The notes beneath the pieces were generated by a model. It was not told the origin of the DNA. It saw only the letters and a list, made by a program, of their open reading frames with translations, and did not search any database. Both the position numbers and the translations under genes were made by a program. Shown here piece by piece: positions 50,433 through 54,245 of a stretch of 54,245 nt of DNA; position 1 is the stretch's first letter; each line of letters opens with the position of its first letter. This DNA comes from Lentisphaerae bacterium RIFOXYA12_64_32 (GTDB lineage Bacteria > Verrucomicrobiota > Lentisphaeria > Oligosphaerales > YB12-FULL-65-16), in contig MHBL01000053.1 in assembly GCA_001803235.1 (NCBI GenBank), positions 1 to 54,245 of the forward strand, written 5' to 3'.

Positions 50433-51548
50433 ATGCTCTCGGGCTGGGTCCTGTTCTGGGTGGCGGTCGGGGCGCTGTGCGCCCTGTGCGGCGTGCTGGC
50501 CGCACTGCTCGTGGTTGCCGACCGCGTCCTGAACAACTACGGGACGCGCACCATCCGGATCAACGGCGGCGAGAAGACGATCGTCGGGCCGGGCGGCGAG
50601 ACGCTGCTGAGCCTGCTCGGCAGCGAGAAACTGTTCATTCCGTCGGCGTGCGGCGGCCGTGGCAGTTGCGGACTGTGCAAACTGAAGGTCACGCGCGGCG
50701 GCGGTTCGCTGCTGCCGACCGAGGAACCGCACCTCTCGAACGCCGAGCGCGCGGCCGGGACCCGGCTCGCCTGCCAGCTCAAGGTGCGCGAGGACATGGA
50801 CATCGAGGTGCCGCGGCACCTCTTCGCCATCCGCCAGTTCCGCGCCCGGGTCGCGGCGCTCGAGCCACTGACGTACGACATCAAGCGGTTGCGGCTCGAA
50901 CTCCTCGACCCGGAGACGATCAGCTTTGTGCCCGGGCAGTACGTCCAACTCCAGACGCCGGTGTACGGCAAGAACCCCGACCCGGTGTACCGCGCCTACT
51001 CGATCGCCTCGGACCCGACCGCCGACCGCCACCTGGACCTCATCATTCGCCTGGTCCCGAACGGCATCTGCACCACCTGGGTGTTCACGCTGCTGAAGGT
51101 CGGAGACGAGGTCCGGTTGAACGGTCCGTACGGCGAATTCCGGCTGCACGACACCGAGCACGAGATGATCTTCATCGCCGGCGGCAGCGGCATGGCCCCG
51201 TTCTTGAGTTTCCTCGCCGAACTGCAGCGCCAGCAGAGCCGGCGCCGCATTCGTTACTTCTTCGGCGCCCGTGCCGTTCGCGACCTGTTCCTGCTCGAGC
51301 GCCTGCGCGAGTTCGAGAAGAACCTGGCCGACTTCCGCTTCATCCCGGCGCTGAGCGAACCGCAGCCCGGCGACAACTGGGACGGCGAACGCGGTCTCAT
51401 CACCGATGTGGTCGGGCGTCACTACCCGGACTGCGCCGACAAGGAAGCGTACCTGTGCGGTTCGCCCGGTATGTGCGACGCCTGCGTCAAGGTGCTCACG
51501 CAGCATGGGCTGCCCGCCGACCGCATCAGTTTCGACAAGTTTGCCTGA
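50433..51548 (+). CDS. nqrF: NqrF, NADH-oxidising flavo-iron-sulfur subunit
   Basis: 371 residues. One N-terminal membrane helix (VLFWVAVGALCALCGVLAALLVV), then a plant-type [2Fe-2S] ferredoxin domain with Cys73, 79, 82 and 114 (CGGRGSCGLC, LACQL), then a ferredoxin-reductase domain with the FAD motif RAYS (187-190) and the NAD-binding GGSGMAPFLSFL and CGSPGMCDACV. Electrons enter from NADH here and pass to the FMNs of NqrC/B. Slightly shorter than the usual 400 or so residues. Ribosome-binding site AAAAGGGA. Confidence 0.95.
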   Translation: MLSGWVLFWVAVGALCALCGVLAALLVVADRVLNNYGTRTIRINGGEKTIVGPGGETLLSLLGSEKLFIPSACGGRGSCGLCKLKVTRGGGSLLPTEEPHLSNAERAAGTRLACQLKVREDMDIEVPRHLFAIRQFRARVAALEPLTYDIKRLRLELLDPETISFVPGQYVQLQTPVYGKNPDPVYRAYSIASDPTADRHLDLIIRLVPNGICTTWVFTLLKVGDEVRLNGPYGEFRLHDTEHEMIFIAGGSGMAPFLSFLAELQRQQSRRRIRYFFGARAVRDLFLLERLREFEKNLADFRFIPALSEPQPGDNWDGERGLITDVVGRHYPDCADKEAYLCGSPGMCDACVKVLTQHGLPADRISFDKFA

Positions 51549-51558
51549 GGCACCGATC

Positions 51559-52044
51559 ATGAAACCGAACCCGGCCGAAACCAAAGTCCGCCAGCGCATG
51601 GAAGCCGGCGTCTTGTCGCGCGACGGTTTTCTCGGCGACGATTCGCGGCCGCTGGCCGATATCGTGGCGGATGACGAGGCCGTCCTGGCTGCGGCCGGCG
51701 TGACGGCGCAGAGGGTAGGGGAGGTGCTGCAGGAAATCTTCGCCGCCGCGGAGGCGGGGCTGGAGACGCAGGTGACGCTGTTCGGGGGCGCCGTGAAGGC
51801 CCGGGTCATCGAGGGCATGGGCCGCACACCGTGCCCGTTCGCGTGCGGAGTCCGCAACCGCAAAGGTGAGTTGACGATCGAGTTCGGTCCGCACCGCCTG
51901 GTGCTGACGCCGCTCTCCGTGCACATGGTCCGCGAGCACGGCTTCTTCCAGGGTCGCGGCTCGCGCTACCGCCTCGAACCAGCCCTCGCTGTCGAACTGC
52001 TGCACGCCTGCCAACCGCCTCGCGAGGCATGCGCGTCAACGTAG
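51559..52044 (+). CDS. Unknown protein at the end of the nqr operon
   Basis: 161 residues, ten bases after nqrF, so almost surely co-transcribed. No family is recognised. It reads as a compact cytoplasmic alpha/beta protein: TKVRQRMEAGVLSRDGFLGDDSRPLADIVADDEAVLAAAGVT, then ETQVTLFGGAVKARVIEGMGRTPCPFACGVRNRKGELTIEFGPHRLVLTPLSVHMVREHGFFQGRG. The CPFAC pair could bind a metal or form a disulfide. An accessory or assembly role for the complex is possible by position only. Confidence 0.7.
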   Translation: MKPNPAETKVRQRMEAGVLSRDGFLGDDSRPLADIVADDEAVLAAAGVTAQRVGEVLQEIFAAAEAGLETQVTLFGGAVKARVIEGMGRTPCPFACGVRNRKGELTIEFGPHRLVLTPLSVHMVREHGFFQGRGSRYRLEPALAVELLHACQPPREACAST

Positions 52045-52090
52045 GAGCTGATGCGCGCATTCACCCGCACCGTCAAGAAGCGGGAGTACA

Positions 52091-52176
52091 AGGCTTGTAG
52101 TTCCGCGTTTACGCGGTCCGGATTGCGCGTGAAACCACGGTGAACGAAGACCGCCTAAAGGCGGGACTACGAGCCT
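52091..52176. repeat. Paired hairpin element with GTAG heads
   Basis: AGGCTTGTAGTTCCGCG... (from 52091) and the complement of ...GCGGGACTACGAGCCT (to 52176) form an imperfect inverted repeat. Each arm is GTAG plus a small hairpin (CCGCG-TTTA-CGCGG and CCGCC-TTTA-GGCGG); the stem changes compensate. This is REP-like. Confidence 0.7.
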
Positions 52177-52214
52177 CGGCCGCAACTGCGTGTATGGCGG
52201 CGTCTGTCCGCGGC

Positions 52215-52649
52215 TCAGATCCACTTGTTGTAGCTGCGCAGGATCAGGAAGGTTTCCGTCTTGCGCAGCCCGTCCACCGTCGAGAGTTCCTCGGTCAGGA
52301 AGCGGATCAGGCCGTTGTTGGAGTCGATCAGCACTTCGAGGATCAGGTCGTACTGGCCCGAGAGGATGGAGACGGACATGACGTGTTCGAGCGCGGCGAT
52401 CTCGCGCGCCTTGGCGTCGAGCAGGCGCGATTCGGAGACGTTGGCCGCGACATAAGCGATCTGCTGCCCCTGCAGCAGGCTCGGATTGCGCAACGCCTTG
52501 ATCTTCAGGATCCCGTCGCTCTGCAGCCGCTTGAGGCGCTGACGGACCGTCCCCTCCGACAAGCCCAGCTCACGGGCAATGTCGGTGTTGGACATGTGCT
52601 TTTCGGAAAGCAGATGGATGATTTTCCAGTCCGTCGCGTCCGGCTGCAT
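52215..52649 (-). CDS. Lrp/AsnC-family transcriptional regulator
   Basis: 144 residues. The N-terminal helix-turn-helix reads DWKIIHLLSEKHMSNTDIARELGLSEGTVRQRLKRLQSDGILKI. The C-terminal ligand-binding RAM domain follows (AYVAANVSESRLLDAKAREIAALEHVMSVSILSGQYDLILEVLIDSNNGLIRFLTEELSTVDGLRKTETFLILR). These proteins form octamers or dimers sensing amino acids. Six bases downstream of alanine dehydrogenase on the same strand, so it is probably its alanine-responsive regulator. Confidence 0.92.
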   Translation of the reverse strand: MQPDATDWKIIHLLSEKHMSNTDIARELGLSEGTVRQRLKRLQSDGILKIKALRNPSLLQGQQIAYVAANVSESRLLDAKAREIAALEHVMSVSILSGQYDLILEVLIDSNNGLIRFLTEELSTVDGLRKTETFLILRSYNKWI

Positions 52650-52655
52650 GGTCCC

Positions 52656-53771
52656 TCACGACAAAAGCGACTCCAGTGAAGTATAGGCCATGCCGAGGCT
52701 TTGCGCAACACTCGGATGGACGCAATGCCCGCCATAGAGGTTCACCCCCCGGGCGAGCGGCGGCGAGAGCTGACTGGCCTTCTCCAACCCCTGGTCGGCA
52801 ATGAGCAGGCCGTACTTGAGCGTGGTGCTGGTGAGCGCCACGGTCGATGTCTCGGGCACGGCGCCGGGCATGTTCGCGACGCAGTAATGCACCACCCCCT
52901 CCTCGACGAAGACGGGATTCTCATGCGTCGTCGGCCGCGTGGTCTCGATGCAGCCGCCCTGGTCCACCGCCACGTCAACAATGACGGACCCGGGACGCAT
53001 GCGCCGGAGGTGCTCGCGACGGATCAGCTTCGGCGCGGACGCACCTGGAATGAGCACCGCACCGATGACCAGGTCCGCGTCCGCCACCGCCGACTCAATG
53101 TTGCCGGGGGTGCTGTACAACGTGTTGATCCGCGCCCCGAAAATGTCGTCGAGGTATTCCAGCCGGTCAGCGTTGACGTCCAGAACGGTCACGTCCGCGC
53201 CGATGCCGACCGCCATCTTGCAGGCGTTCGTCCCCACCGTGCCCGCGCCGAGAATGACGACCCGCCCGCGCCGCACGCCGGGCACGCCGCCCAGGAGCAC
53301 GCCTCGCCCGCCGAACGGCTTCTCCAGGTACTTCGCCCCCTCCTGCACGGACAGGCGCCCGGCAATCTCGCTCATGGGCTTCAGGCAGGGCAGCTTCCGG
53401 TCGGCCAGTTCGATGGTCTCGTAGGCCACAGCCCTGGCGTTGCGCGCCAGGAGCGCGCGGGCCAGGTCCGGTGCAGGCGCGAGGTGCAGATAGGTGAACA
53501 AGATCTGCCCCTCGCGGATCAGGTCGTACTCCTGTGGCAACGGCTCTTTGACTTTCACCACCATGTCGGCACTATCAAACACCTCCTCGCGGTTCTCGAC
53601 AATGCGCGCCCCGGCCGCAGCATACTCCGCGTCGCTGAACCCGGCGCCGGCGCCGGCGCCGGACTCCACGGCTACTTCGTGCCCGTGTTCCCGGTACTCC
53701 TTGACGCAGCACGGCGTGAGCCCGACCCGATACTCGTGCCCCTTGACTTCACGAATTGTCCCGATGTTCAT
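52656..53771 (-). CDS. ald: Alanine dehydrogenase
   Basis: 371 residues from the second ATG, the usual length and start (MNIGTIREVKGHEYRVGLTP); an ATG two codons earlier lies too close to AGGAG. Landmarks: Arg and Lys near the N-terminus (VKVKEPLPQEYDLI), catalytic His in LFTYLHLAPAPDL, the NAD fold VVILGAGTVGTNACKMAVGIGADVTVLDVN, catalytic Asp in IVDVAVDQGGCIETTRPTTHENP, and VANMPGAVPETST. It interconverts L-alanine and pyruvate plus ammonia with NAD. Forms an operon with the Lrp-type gene. Confidence 0.96.
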   Translation of the reverse strand: MNIGTIREVKGHEYRVGLTPCCVKEYREHGHEVAVESGAGAGAGFSDAEYAAAGARIVENREEVFDSADMVVKVKEPLPQEYDLIREGQILFTYLHLAPAPDLARALLARNARAVAYETIELADRKLPCLKPMSEIAGRLSVQEGAKYLEKPFGGRGVLLGGVPGVRRGRVVILGAGTVGTNACKMAVGIGADVTVLDVNADRLEYLDDIFGARINTLYSTPGNIESAVADADLVIGAVLIPGASAPKLIRREHLRRMRPGSVIVDVAVDQGGCIETTRPTTHENPVFVEEGVVHYCVANMPGAVPETSTVALTSTTLKYGLLIADQGLEKASQLSPPLARGVNLYGGHCVHPSVAQSLGMAYTSLESLLS

Positions 53772-53787
53772 TGACATATCTCCTGTT

Positions 53788-53833
53788 ATCGTAGCTATAT
53801 CGATACAGTATACGATCTTCGTAGTGTTGTCAA
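53788..53833 (-). promoter_or_regulatory. Promoter and operator of the ald operon
   Basis: On the minus strand TTGACA (53828-53833) and TATACT (53807-53812) are 15 bases apart. An inverted repeat ATCGTA (53788-53793) / TACGAT (53811-53816) overlaps the -10 box, with TATCGATATA at its centre. This is a good candidate operator for the Lrp-type protein. The stretch is AT-rich in an otherwise GC-rich window. Confidence 0.55.
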
Positions 53834-53901
53834 TATAATACGACTGTTTTCGTGCAATGCGTCAGCACGTCCCAGACGGCGGACCGGCCGTTCATACGTA
53901 C

Positions 53902-54021
53902 GTGTTACTCGCCGTACCGTTTGTGTACAGGCTTTAGCCTGCTCTGGGGGCCGCGCGTCACCCGGACAGTCCCGCCCGTCGGGCGGGACTGTACACAAAC
54001 GGCGTCCAGTCGCGTGTAACA
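53902..54021. repeat. Palindromic element, GTTTGTGTACAG family, copy 2
   Basis: Arms GTTTGTGTACAG (53919-53930) and CTGTACACAAAC (53989-54000) are identical to copy 1 at 4081-4190, as is the internal GTCACCCGGACA. The right-hand hairpin is different and longer (CAGTCCCGCCC / GGGCGGGACTG). No gene is seen between 53778 and the window end. Confidence 0.8.
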
Positions 54022-54167
54022 TGGGAGTCGCGGGTGGAGATAAGGTCGAAGTCTGACCTGGGCTGACGCCTAAAGTGGTCGGAGCGGCTCGCTCCGACAC
54101 CCGCGGGAGTGAGCCGCTCCCGCCACGTTGCTCATCTTCCGCCCAACCGTGCACCCGCGACTCCCAT
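54021..54167. repeat. 147-bp element with 16-bp terminal inverted repeats
   Basis: ATGGGAGTCGCGGGTG (54021-54036) and CACCCGCGACTCCCAT (54152-54167) are perfect inverted repeats. Inside, 54075-54126 holds two opposed hairpins built on GGAGCGGCTC-N-CTCC with compensating flank changes. Confidence 0.75.
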
Positions 54168-54190
54168 GAAACTGCGGCCCCGGAGCCCGC

Positions 54191-54245
54191 GAGGACGCGG
54201 GCGCTCCAGTTTGGATGCGTGCCGACTTGGAGCGCCCGCGTCCTC
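54191..54245. repeat. Palindromic element cut by the window end
   Basis: GAGGACGCGGGCGCTCCA (from 54191) is inverted at 54225-54245. The element may continue past the window. Confidence 0.6.

Noticed and set aside
1..54245. tRNA, rRNA or riboswitch genes
   Set aside because: I looked for tRNA T-loop and acceptor patterns in the gaps and saw none; covariance searches could not be run.

Overview
The window is GC-rich and gene-dense. It mixes large secreted carbohydrate-active proteins (LamG, heparinase II/III, beta-helix, SGNH and FAD-oxidoreductase types) with sigma-54 signalling, an Na+-NQR-type complex and a type III-B CRISPR-Cas locus. This mix resembles uncultivated members of the PVC group (Lentisphaerota, Kiritimatiellota or relatives). 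That assignment is inferred from gene content only; no marker gene is present.

Layout. 0.3-10 kb: a LamG/GH42-like secreted protein, a small secreted protein, a hydrolase remnant, a TPP-dependent enzyme with a signal peptide, and a heparinase-like lyase. 10.0-26.0 kb: a complete type III-B locus in the order CARF-wHTH regulator (NE0113 family), cmr2(cas10)-cmr3-cmr4-cmr5-cmr6-cmr1, a four-helix-bundle/zinc-ribbon protein, Card1/Can2-like nuclease, Csx3-like protein, an unknown ORF, cas1, cas2, leader, and a CRISPR array of 21 identical 37-bp repeats with 20 spacers. 26.1-29.7 kb: a beta-helix protein. 30.0-36.8 kb: a signalling block (receiver protein, hybrid histidine kinase, FHA protein, glycogen-binding-domain protein, cysteine-peptidase-like lipoprotein, NtrC-type activator). 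Two matching sigma-54 promoters here share an upstream block. 36.9-45.1 kb: beta-helix/NPCBM protein, nitrilase-family amidase, IscA-like protein, two-domain SGNH esterase, FAD oxidoreductase. 45.7-52.0 kb: a membrane protein and nqrBCDEF (no nqrA) followed by a conserved-looking unknown. 52.2-53.8 kb: an alanine dehydrogenase-Lrp pair.

The CRISPR genes fit one cyclic-oligoadenylate defence pathway. The Cmr complex binds target RNA, the Cas10 GGDD palm would make cyclic oligoadenylate, Card1 would be activated by it, Csx3 would degrade it, and the CARF-wHTH protein could sense it and regulate transcription. Three leader-proximal spacers read antisense as the same peptide, (R/Q)RESM(Y/F)ITLWARF, differing almost only at synonymous positions. 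They therefore appear to target variants of one conserved viral gene and to be complementary to its mRNA.

The intergenic DNA is unusual. Degenerate 9-bp arrays (TCACTGMGK-type) mark nearly every module boundary of the CRISPR locus and recur inside the nqr operon. Several families of palindromic elements, with outer inverted repeats around paired hairpins whose stems co-vary, are scattered through the window. These repeats and the spacer set are the most novel signals here.
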